Of a stretch of 64,000 nt of DNA, positions 54,624 through 64,000 are shown piece after piece. Origin of the DNA: Aradus depressus. Lineage: Eukaryota > Arthropoda > Insecta > Hemiptera > Aradidae. The notes below the pieces were generated by a model. That model made no database searches and was not told the DNA's origin. It saw only the letters and a program-made list of their open reading frames with translations. The DNA is taken from the NCBI GenBank assembly GCA_963662175.1, contig OY759225.1:13323601-13387600 (forward strand), given 5' to 3'. Position 1 is the stretch's first letter. The number at the start of each line of letters is the position of its first letter. The position numbers and the translations under genes were made by a program.

Positions 54624-55232
54624 CATTAAGGCGTAGTCAAGGTCCACGCCGTAGATTTTCCGTGAAAACGTCGGGATAAAATCATTTTACATTTTCTTTT
54701 CGATGCTGCCGTAGCTCTTGCATTTGCTCGGCACTAGACTTTTTAGGTTTTTAAAATTCCTTTTGATGCGAGCTTTCCTCTGATTTGCGTTTTCTATAAT
54801 TCCGCGCATATTTACGATTCATATGAGACGACATCTTTAAATTTTTTACAATTTTCAATTTATTACCGATTTTTACATATATTTCCGCGAATATTTTTAT
54901 TGTTTCACTTTGAGTCCTAGTAGTGCTCCTCGAGCTCTTTACAATGACACCCGAATCAACGTCCTATCTAAACGCGTTATCACGCTACACTAATTTCTAA
55001 TTTTACACAACGCTAATTTGCAATAATCATCCGCCGGCGCCCACACTAGCCCGATAACGTCACAGGCAAAACAAACATGTACAGACATGCTCTATCCATT
55101 GTGACCTCAACCGTTGTTTTCGCATTATTAGTCTCGTAGTTATCGATTGAAATCTGACGGTATTTTGTAACACAAGAAAGTTTAACCGGCTATCACTGTG
55201 CTTAACGAGCGAATAGACGTTTTCACGTCAAA
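54624..55232 (-). mobile_element. family H (Helentron/HINE-like), copy C
   Basis: Close to copy B throughout: hairpin ggcgtagtcaaggtccacgc(c) at the plus-left side, internal arm cgtgaaaacgtcggg, and cgttttcacgtcaaa at the plus-right end. Its basic frame stays open through the KYARNYRKRKSEESSHQKEF stretch and then stops. Insertion is beside a SINE rather than family P, so family P is not its only target. Confidence 0.75.
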
Positions 55233-55424
55233 GGGGTCTTTAACCCTAGGTGTAGCTGACATCGTACAGGCTAGGGACCATCGCTTAACGTCCCATCCAA
55301 AGGACGGCATACTTAAGTTTATTTTATCTCCCAGATAAAATAAACTAAGAGCCTCGGCCGGGTTTTGAACCCACGACCTTGAGTTCAGAGGGCAAGCAAG
55401 CATATCACTGAGCTACCGGCGCTC
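55233..55424 (-). repeat. family S SINE, proximal part
   Basis: Reverse orientation, ggtctttaaccctaggtg to actgagctaccggcgctctt, with A and B boxes. The distal part is missing where family H begins. Confidence 0.85.
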
Positions 55425-55817
55425 TTTAAGCCGTTATGTTGCCTTGCTCCAGTTCAACATTGCCACTATTTCCGCTCTGTAGTAGCATTGCACTCCTGTC
55501 TCACTCTTCAATGCCGTAACAGAAAAGTCCTCCACTTTCTTAACCTTACGTTTTACCCTTTTTTTGTTTTCATTGATTGAAAAGATCAATTTTTCACTAT
55601 TTTCTCTTATAAAAAGAGGAAAATAAGGCTATTTACAGAAAACAATAAACAGGGGTTGAATGGGAAAGGCGGGAGTTGGCATGACAACATCGCAGTTCAT
55701 CCCACTTTTCAACGTGGACATGATTCACCGGACTGACTGTAATAAAGCTTGTTTTTCCTCCCGAAGTTATTACAACCCTTCTTTATGTAATTAACTAATC
55801 AGTTTTGACTGTGACAG

Positions 55818-55961
55818 GATTGACCCAGAACGTGACCCGCTCCGAGTTGGTCGAAGTGACTTGGACCCGTTCGCCCGAGGTGGAGGCATGATCTTCAACC
55901 CGTTCGACAGTAGACCCAACTTTGACCCTAGCGCTGGCCTTCCAGGTCCTCCTCTCCCCAG
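55818..55961 (+). CDS. PI31: PI31, coding exon 4
   Basis: It completes Trp189 and encodes residues 190-236 plus two bases of Arg237; acceptor GTGACAG, donor GTTTGT. It reads IDPERDPLRVGRSDLDPFAR, GGGMIFNPFDSRPNF and DPSAGLPGPPLP, the conserved D-L-D-P-F...GGGM motif of the PI31 proline-rich C-terminal region that inhibits the proteasome in vitro. Confidence 0.95.
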
Positions 55962-56098
55962 GTTTGTACAACACTCACCTGGAACCTGTTTACCTGTTAT
56001 TTTATTCCAATAGTAGCAATCTGTCACTTACAAAAAAATATATCTCATACCAACCACATTTGTACGAAAATACTTTTGAATTAGATAGTTATTTAACA

Positions 56099-56374
56099 TC
56101 AAGGTCATATCGCCTACTACCAAAACGCTCTTTTGTCGCTCTGGTGGGCCTGAACCCGCCTCTACTAAGGGAGTCCTAGATTTCGCTTACCCTAAATTTT
56201 TATTCAACGAGGCTAGAAGGGGTCTTTAATGAGTAACTGACATCTTACAGGCTCGAGACCATCGCTTAACGCCCCAGCCAAAGGACATCATACTCAAGGT
56301 TTTTTCATCTCTCAGATAAAAAAACTAAGGGCCTCGACCGGGTTTCGAAACCGCGATCTTAAGCTACCGACGCC
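56099..56374 (-). repeat. family S SINE
   Basis: Reverse orientation; catatcgcctactaccaaaa to ttaagctaccgacgcc. The B box is ggtttcgaaac, and the head is shortened. Confidence 0.82.
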
Positions 56375-56587
56375 TTACTTTTGCATGAAATTTTATATTT
56401 AAATTCATAAACGTAGATTCAGTACCTTTTTTTTGTTGCTCACTCACTCCTGTCGTGGAAATATCTCTCATCTAAATCACGTCATGATTTAAACAATACT
56501 TTTTTTTATCTCATCAAATAATTTATTTTTTTATTTTAATTTTTATTCGTAATTATAAAAATAATTTCTAATATATTCAAATATTTC

Positions 56588-56887
56588 AAGATCGCGAGTT
56601 CAAACCCGGTCAAAGGCCCTTAGTTTATTTTATCTGGGAGGTAAAAAAAACTTGAGCACGCTTCGTCCTTCGGCTGGGACGTTAAGCGATGTTTCAGAGC
56701 CTGTACTATGTCAGATACTCGTTGAAGACCCCTATTATCCTAAGTGAAAAAAAAATGAGAGTAGGCAAAATTCAGGACTCCCATAGTAGAGTCGGGCTCA
56801 TTTCCACTAGATTGACGAAAGAGCGCTCTGGTAGTAGGCAATATGACATTGTAGTTAATGCCCGGGTATGCGTCAGAATAACCAACT
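56588..56887 (+). repeat. family S SINE, first part of head lost
   Basis: From caagatcgcgagttcaaacc (B box) through the whole body to the tail. With the preceding copy it forms an inverted SINE pair 215 bp apart inside PI31 intron 4. Confidence 0.85.
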
Positions 56888-57102
56888 AACTCTAATATAT
56901 TGAACATCTATTGCCTGTTTATAAGGAAACATTGTTACTCCTTCAATAATATTGTCCCCATAAAAATTCCAATTTTTTTTTTTTCAGAAAGTATGATTCT
57001 AACAATATTTTCATATTGATAATCTGTGCATTTTTTGTACATCACAACTTATCAATTTAGCATTTGACCTGACTGAATTTGGTACTTATTGTATGTTGAC
57101 AG

Positions 57103-57229
57103 AGGTGCCGTGCCGCCAGGTGCTAGATTTGACCCATTTGGTCCGCCAGGCGCCATTCCGCCTAGGCCCAGACGACCACCAGGTTCAGATGAGTTCCCTC
57201 CGCCAGGCTTCGGGGACATGTTCATGTAA
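57103..57229 (+). CDS. PI31: PI31, coding exon 5 (C terminus)
   Basis: Residues 238-278 and TAA. GAVPPGARFDPFGPPGA is the most conserved part of PI31. The protein ends in PPPGFGDMFM, as fly PI31 ends in DMFM. Vertebrate PI31 ends in MYL, an HbYX-type tail that docks in proteasome pockets; here Phe stands in for Tyr. Total coding length over five exons is 837 bases, in frame. Confidence 0.96.
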
Positions 57230-57495
57230 ACATTCCCTGTCTCCTCCAGCCTACAAAAATACCGTCTCTTCTTTTGGTTTTAATATTCGTATATCTTACC
57301 CATGTATATCTCTTGTATCTTTGTATTATATTTTTTCAATTGAAAATATATAATATATTTGAATTAAATGTGTAACTATTGTTATAAGACTGTTTCCTGG
57401 ATTAGAATATAAAAATATTATATAACAAACGTTTTTTTATAAATATTTTCTATGTTAATTAGGTTTTCTGAAGAATAATTGGTGTATTTTGTTTG

Positions 57496-57501
57496 AATAA
57501 A
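57496..57501 (+). terminator. PI31: candidate polyadenylation signal of PI31
   Basis: AATAAA 267 bp after the stop, followed by a (TA)n stretch and T-rich sequence. No earlier canonical AATAAA was noticed after the stop. Confidence 0.45.
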
Positions 57502-57569
57502 TATATATATATATATACTTTCTTATTTTATTTTATTATTACTTTCTTATACTTATACTATAAGGATGT

Positions 57570-57995
57570 ATTGTAATCGTGCGAAAATCCGAGATCGAAG
57601 TTTCAACGGTATTTCACTTTTCAAGGTCCCAAGAATACGTTTTGGCCATTTTCGCCATGATGTCTATCTGTGCGTGTGATCGGAAGTTTGTGAGCACTGT
57701 ATAGCGAAAATGATTCTAGCTATGAACTTGAAATTTGGAATGAAGAGGTCACATGTTCTAACAAAGAACTGATTAGATTTTGGTCGAAATTGGACAAAAA
57801 TTGAGGCCAATTTCCCCCGGGACCTAACTACAGTTTACAAGAGGCCGCTTATGTTTATGACCTAATCAAAAATCTTTTCAAATAATAGTTGTAGAGAAAA
57901 CTGAAATACATACTTTATATATAATACGATTTTTCGCAGGTCGTCTGGTTTTCGAGATATGTACATGCCGAAAACCGTCCCGATAAATAGTTTTG
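57570..57995 (+). repeat. unclassified repeat, shares a block with 27590-27695
   Basis: In style it resembles family P (tctatctgtgcgtgtgat, agcgaaaatgattctagcta), but with a different sequence. The final part, ttttcgcaggtcgtctggtt and tcgagatatgtac, recurs inverted at 27612-27690. Confidence 0.45.
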
Positions 57996-58279
57996 AAACA
58001 TATATTTTTCGACGTTTCTTTGATTTACCCGAAAACGGTTAGTCCTATCAAAAACTTTGTTTTGCCAAAAAAGTTGCTTATTAAATTTCCACTCGCTATT
58101 AAGTCCTCAAATTAGAGATAGGATCAATGCGAATAAAGTTATATCGCCTCAAAAAATATAAAATAAATTTTCAAGATGTTGAAATTGTATAGTTTAGCAA
58201 CGAATTATAAACCACAATATCTGTCCTCTCTCTCTGTTAACACTGTAAATATATAAAAAAATTTAAAAATATATATATG

Positions 58280-58510
58280 TGATGTGGCGATTACAGGACT
58301 TTCTTATCCCAACCACGCTTACAGATCACTCTCCACCTCCTCAAAACCGGATATAAGAAATTCACTAACAGAATTACGATGTACATTGAAATACCGCTGA
58401 CTCCAACTCATCTTTCATATACCCAGTAATGTCAGTATGAAATCATTTTGAGAAGGGGGATTGATCCGTAAGCGTGTTTGGTATAAGAAAGTCCTGTAAT
58501 GGCCACACCA
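58280..58510. mobile_element. short inverted-repeat element (MITE, about 230 bp)
   Basis: The ends tgtggcgattacaggacttt plus cttatcccaaccacgcttac and, inverted, tgtggccattacaggacttt plus cttataccaaacacgcttac mirror each other over about 45 bp. The interior is non-coding, and the target duplication is uncertain because the flanks are TA-rich. Confidence 0.8.
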
Positions 58511-59066
58511 TTAATATATGTTTTTAGTTCTACATATAACCGAAATAACTATTTAAAAAATATTTTAAGCAAAATTATAATTTTTTGCTGTTTAAATCAT
58601 TTTTTTATATTACTTAAAATAACTAAAACAAATGTGTTATATAAATGCCATTTTCATGAATGCATACAGCCATCATTTGCATATAAATGTTTTATTAACT
58701 ATTTATAAGAATTTTGGCAAAGGTTCAGAACGAGAGTAAATTATGCGATCTAAAAGTATTTATAAAAATTAGGGGAATTTTTTTTTTCGCGTGGCTGCAA
58801 CATATCTTGGTAGTACTGGAGTATCAATTTGTTGCTAAATAAACTCTACTTTCGATAAACTGATGATGGTACAATGGATAAAGCAACATCTCGATGGAGC
58901 CAAAAGTTTAAAAAAATAAATAATAGGTTTATAAGGACTCTTAGAATCCCGGAGAAATATTAATTCATATATAGATCCATACTCTTACTGGAATCTTACC
59001 CCATTTCCGTATCCTGCTTTTCATTTCTCGTAATAACTAGACGTTACTTTTATACAAAAAAAGTTG

Positions 59067-59181
59067 TTGGTGAATCACCGACTTTGTACTTCTACATGAT
59101 GAGTTAATTTACTTTTCGCTCCCTCTTCAAAACCAGTCGACTGTTTGCGCTAATATTCAATAGTTTACTTACATAGGAGCA
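59067..59181 (+). repeat. family P repeat, left end
   Basis: ttggtgaatcaccgactttg and the block ccagtcgactgtttgcgcta; the only family P copy in the window outside Khc-73. Confidence 0.75.
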
Positions 59182-59544
59182 TATCCTCGATATGTAAGCG
59201 ACGTTTCTTTCATTTATTTGTTTGTGGCCTTATGAACAGCCATTTACTTACAATGGAGGGTTATATTAATAGAAATGTATCTGAAAAATGTCTTGGTTGT
59301 AGATGGGGAGCATTATCCTGTTTTTTATGAGAACTAAACATATTTTTGCGTTCTGAGCTGATTAGTTGGCAAGCCAAGAGCACATAGTGGCGTTTTGTTA
59401 GTAAGCTTATTAAAACCAATGTTATACATTCTCCGTTTGTCACCGACTAAAACACACTACCGTCCGACTTTCGATCGATGTATTTTTTCCGAGAACAGGC
59501 TCTGACGCATTTTTCCAGTTTTCCACCTCTCCTAATAATAACAT

Positions 59545-59905
59545 AGCTAGTTGCGAGTACGTTTTTGTTTCGCAATGGAAGATAACTTTCATAGATTGTG
59601 CTTCATGGCGGTTTATCTGAGGAAGAAAAATACAGCTTACCGAAGACAGTGGTTGGTTCATCCTATCACCAGTCAACGGCCGCTGAAGGGACAATTTAAT
59701 AAATTGCATGGTGATTCGATGGTACATCCACAGAAGTTTTTCCATTTTTATAAGATGTCAGTACAATCATTCGATGAGCTCTCATCAATTTTGTATATTG
59801 CTTTAAAACATACTGACACTGCAATGTGAAAGAGTACCCAAACAGAAGAAAGGTTGTCAGTGATATTGAGGTATTTGAGTTGTTTTAAGTTTCCTACTTT
59901 CCTTT
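59545..59905 (+). pseudogene. PIF/Harbinger-type transposase fragment
   Basis: The frame reads RRQWLVHPI, PLKGQFNKLHGDSMVHPQKF and FHFYKMSVQSFDEL, followed after an in-frame TGA (59827-59829) by KSTQTEERLSVILRYL. The WVHPI...F..Y.RM....F..L...(R)(K)...EERL..TLRYL order is that of the N-terminal half of PIF/ALP1-like transposases. The stop sits where related proteins have Arg (MRKS), as CGA to TGA would give. The catalytic part is absent. Confidence 0.7.
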
Positions 59906-60443
59906 GACCTACCAATTGTATTAGTTTTCCGTACCTATTTCCTAATAAAGGAAGAAGAATAAGAAAAAAGTTGGGTTATATTTATTTAGTATTCAAATGA
60001 GAATTTATTTATAATTAATTTACATTATTGACATTTTTATAACGAAACCAAACTTGTTTCGATAGCAGAGTTTTAGGAAAAATTAAAATCAAAAGAGAGA
60101 AGAGGTAGGAGCCAAGAGGTTGACAAGGACCGACTAAATGTTCGTCGTTCTATCCCCCCAACCGACTAAAGATCGGAAGGAAAATAGGACGAGTTCTATT
60201 TTTTCTACCGATTTTTAGTAGGTGAGAATTTTTGTCGGACGTGTATCGACGCGTTTGAAGAACATCCACAGTAGTTCCCATTCTGTTCCGATTACTTCAG
60301 ATTAAAATCGTCGTTCGTTCTAGGTCTTAATGTTGCATTTACAATAGGGTTTCTTAAACAAACATTTGATGATGAAAATAACTTGAGTAAAAACACAGCA
60401 CTAAGTCAACATTAGACAGCAAATGCTTACCATTTAGAAACTT

Positions 60444-60612
60444 CATCGGTAGGGCGCTTGCTTACTGTGCCAAAGATCGTACCCCGCCAGGGTCCATGTA
60501 CGTTATGCGATGATCCCGAGTCTGTGCGACGATAAGATAATTAAGATACACAGCAAAGTTGGGCTCCTATCCATCAGGCCAATATGAACTCGTTGTACCT
60601 CGGGTATATATC
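60444..60612 (+). repeat. family S SINE, strongly degraded
   Basis: Only the outline remains: gtagggcgcttgct, gttatgcgatgatcccgagt, gttgggctcctatccatcag. Confidence 0.5.
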
Positions 60613-60620
60613 ATAAAAAA

Positions 60621-63256
60621 ATGGTGTTACGACTATTGTATCATTTTGCTTTAAAAAAACCAGACAAAAACAGAAAAAAAAAAAAAACTGTTGGCAAGGG
60701 AATTTTGGAACGCATTTGTATGGGAACCCCTGCTCTAAAAAAATATTTTATTAACAAACGCATCCTTTATTTTGATCTATATATATAATACAGCATTTTT
60801 TTTAAAAGTTATTATTAATAAAGTGTACGATAGAAAGAAGAGAGACAGCAAAAAAAATTACAATATAATCATATATATTCTTTAATGATAAAAAAAATTT
60901 GTATCTGTCCCTATCACAGTAGCACAAGGAACGTACAATTTTTTTTTTTTTTTCTCAAATGAAAGTTGTAAAAATTAAATAATTTAATAAGATCAATCGA
61001 TTCATTGATTACTTATAACAGACTTACATTACATTGCCCCGCTTTAAAAAATAAATAATAATTTTGCATAAACCAGGCATTTCAAATTTGAGAAATCACA
61101 AACATACTCGTAAATGCATAAGAAAAGAAAATTAAAAAATAAATTATCACTTGACAAGAAAAAAAGAAAACGAAACTAATACGATATTTTAAAAAGATAT
61201 ATAAAATAATAGTTATTAATATAGCTCCTATAATTAATAATATATGAAGAAAAAGCAGTGTAAGATGAATAGTCAATTATATACAGAACGATTTGATAAT
61301 GTCAGCGGTTTTTATTAATAAAATGTTTAAACTAATAATAATATATTTTACTACAAGACATTATATAATAGCCACTGTACAAATTATGTATATCGTACCT
61401 ATATTTTTTCATTAACGTTTAGTAGATAAAATAATAATTGTTATATAGCTAGAAGCAATGAAAACTAAAAAAAAAAAAAATTAAATAAGGGAAAATGGTT
61501 GTCTTTCTTCTTTTTCGAAGGTGAATAAACGAACAATTTAGTTATCCTCCGTGCTCTTTTTGCCTTAAGAAGTAGAGCAAAAAAAATAAATTTTAAATAA
61601 TAATATAATAAATAAAAAATATACATTGGGGGTGAGTAACCAGCTAAATAAATAAAAAAAGATATTTTTTTATTTTATTCAATTTTTTTTTGTTTAACAG
61701 TTTTATTTAAGAGAAAAAAAAAACATTCAAAGAAAAAAAATAATAAATTTACATAAATGATATTATATTTTTACTTTACTTATAAAACCCCTCCCTTTTT
61801 TTTTTTTTTAACTGCAATCAAATTACTACATAAAAAACAGCTGTGTGGGACATAGGTTGGAAATTTAATGTGGGACATAGGTTGGAAATTTAATGTGGGA
61901 CATAGGTTGGAAATTTAACTATGTATTTCTTTAATAATATATTTTTAAATTAATTTTTCATTTATTAAAAATGAAAATATAGTACGCATATAATGAGCTG
62001 AAAAAAAAAAAAAAAAGTGAAATATTTTTATAATTCAATACCCGCCAAATTGAATATTTTAAAGATTTAAATGTCTATGCAATGTTTGGCAAAATCGTGA
62101 AAACTATCTACCAGGTCTTAAATATTTAATAAATTGTCTTCTAATGGGTACAACCGAAATTGTCATTAGGCACATGTGTATGACACTATTCTAAGAGTTC
62201 AGACCATTGTGACACAAAATGTCACTGTTACCAAGACAATTTTGTAAATTTTTAGAACAAAAAAGAAGACAGATGACCTTAAAATTTAATCAAATTTTGT
62301 ACTAACATTTAGTTTATTAAAAAGTACATTTTGTCAGTTATTGAGCTAAAAAAAATATTTAATTTTATTTTTCTATCAGCCCACTTTAACATATATGTAC
62401 GTGCATAAATATACATGAGAATAATCGTCTTCTTCACTTAGTTATATAAAAACATTTTTATATTTTCTATCTGCTTACTGACAACTAAAAAACATTTTTA
62501 AAAAATGAAAAAATAATAACTAATACAGGATTAATTTTCTAGTTGAATGTAGAATCAGTATTTTATTATTTTACATGACTAAATAGACTGTTTCTTAATA
62601 TTATCAAAGTATGTTTATGTGTTATGCGTTATATTTATATATATTTACACACCCCCGATACAGCACACAGTGCAATTATTGTAAAAAGGGGGAGGGAAAT
62701 GTTAAAAAAAAAAATTGTAATATTTCTTCTTAAATATTATTTTTCCTTTTTCTTATTCCATTTATCGTTCAAATACATGCATCCATTCATACACACATAA
62801 ATGTATGTATAAAATGGCCAATTTTTTTTTTTTTTTTGTAAATTACACAATTCAACAAAATCTTTTTTTTTTTTCGAAGGACAGACATTCAGAGTGCCGC
62901 CAACTTTTGCTTCATATTACTCTTGTGAGAAGACGAATGAAGAAATTCTGTGATATATTTTCAAATTCACAACTGTCTTGTGTTCTTTCAGTGTGCAGGG
63001 AAATTATTCTCAGTTTTGTTCGTTTCCTCATTAACAAGCAACATTATTATGTTTCTTCAATGTTTTTATACAATTTTTTTTTTCTTATATAATATTGTTT
63101 AGTTTTCAAAATTACATCAGGTGTTTTTTTTTTTTGTTGTTTTTTTGTGTTTGTTTTTTAGTAGTTGGATTTTGATGTGTATGGATTGTTTTTGTAAAGG
63201 GAGGAGGTGAGACAGATTTTTGACTGTTGAGGACGGGCGGATAACCTCCAGACACA
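60621..63256 (-). other. eff: probable effete 3' UTR and flank
   Basis: This is 2.6 kb directly downstream of the effete stop on the minus strand, very AT-rich with many A and T runs. Unlike every other comparable stretch it has no family S or P copy. This is compatible with a long 3' UTR under constraint, but no polyadenylation site can be singled out because TTTATT occurs many times. Frames in it are T-run artefacts. Confidence 0.45.
61844..61918. repeat. 25-bp tandem repeat, three perfect units
   Basis: tgtgggacataggttggaaa plus tttaa repeated exactly three times (61844, 61869, 61894). It lies inside the presumed effete 3' UTR. Confidence 0.95.
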
Positions 63257-63650
<394 letters not shown>

Positions 63651-63890
63651 TAACTGTATGCGCTAACTTCATATCTCGAGAAAATCTATTCAAAAATCCC
63701 ACTATTTCATTGCATCTGTGTCTCATCAGAAGTTCTATCTAATTATGTTACAATTAATTTTTTTTTTTAAATAAATACCTCAAATTTATGTCACACTATT
63801 GATTATAGTAAACAGGACCTGTGTTAAAGGTTCTGGCAACAAAGAGTTATGTGGCCCTAAAGTAATTATATTTATATAAAATTAAAATAC

Positions 63891-64000
63891 AGTGAAACCT
63901 CTCTTAGACGGACACCCATGGGGCTGTGGAATTGTCCGCCCAGCAGAGGTGTCATCCTAACAGAGGGAAAAGGAAAATAGAAGGCAAATTGATAAGGATG
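63891..64000 (+). mobile_element. pogo/Tigger-like terminal repeat (partial)
   Basis: It begins acagtgaaacctctcttaga and then cggacacccatggg. CAGTGAAACCTC followed by GGACACC and, on the return, gaggtgtc is the pattern of Tigger-type ends. The element would continue past the window. Confidence 0.4.

Larger units (their letters stand above)
54145..55817 (+). other. PI31: PI31 intron 3
   Basis: A 1,673-bp intron with a family H element, an adjoining SINE piece and otherwise unremarkable sequence (54145-54620, 55425-55800). Confidence 0.85.
55962..57102 (+). other. PI31: PI31 intron 4
   Basis: This 1,141-bp intron contains two family S SINEs in opposite orientation. The polypyrimidine tract and acceptor (TTGACAG) precede exon 5. 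Confidence 0.85.

Noticed and set aside
61082..61276. Hydrophobic 64-codon minus-strand frame resembling a membrane protein
   Set aside because: T-rich codons in AT-rich DNA give Phe/Ile/Leu by default; it lies in the presumed effete 3' UTR.

Overview
The window is insect nuclear DNA: AT-rich, intron-containing and loaded with transposable elements. Three protein-coding genes can be read through their splice sites, and all three read closest to insect proteins as I remember them. Species cannot be decided by reading; a large-genome insect (perhaps hemipteran) is a guess.

Genes. (1) Minus strand, 50182 down to below 2155: the first four coding exons of a kinesin-3 motor of the Khc-73/KIF13 type (residues 1-154, from the start codon through the P-loop); the rest lies left of base 1. 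Its second intron is 42.3 kb and fills most of the window. (2) Plus strand, 51086-57229: a complete five-exon gene for the proteasome regulator PI31 (PSMF1), 278 residues. It is divergent from Khc-73, with 903 bp between the start codons. (3) Minus strand, 63257-63396: the last coding exon of the E2 ubiquitin-conjugating enzyme effete/UBE2D, which enters from the right edge. PI31 and the E2 both belong to the ubiquitin-proteasome system, but nothing in the sequence shows that their adjacency is functional.

Repeats. The introns and spacers hold: a tRNA-derived SINE (family S, 26 copies or pieces, four with 12-bp target-site duplications); an unclassified repeat of about 0.45 kb whose ends are inverted copies of ACTTCCCCAG (family P, over 30 copies, nearly all in Khc-73 intron 2); a Helentron/HINE-like element (family H, 3 copies); fold-back elements (family F and several others, with near-perfect palindromes up to about 575 bp); a PIF/Harbinger element with TAA duplication; two mariner relics; hAT-like elements with 8-bp duplications, one carrying a BED zinc finger; a MULE-like element with a 9-bp duplication; non-LTR retrotransposon 3' ends; and a Ty3/gypsy pol relic whose integrase C-terminal segment is tandemly triplicated. 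Minisatellites with periods of 25, 32, 54, 67 and 177 bp and several microsatellites and poly-C runs are also present.

Layout: 1-2154 Khc-73 intron 4 with SINE and mariner relics; 2155-3946 exons 4 and 3 around a Harbinger element; 3947-46210 the giant intron; 46211-50182 exons 2 and 1; 50183-51085 divergent promoter region; 51086-57229 PI31; 57230-60620 spacer with repeats; 60621-63256 a stretch without family S or P copies, probably largely effete 3' UTR; 63257-64000 effete last exon and part of its upstream intron. I found no rRNA, functional tRNA, CRISPR array or operon-like structure. The repeat families P, H and F, and the nesting among them, are the least explained content.
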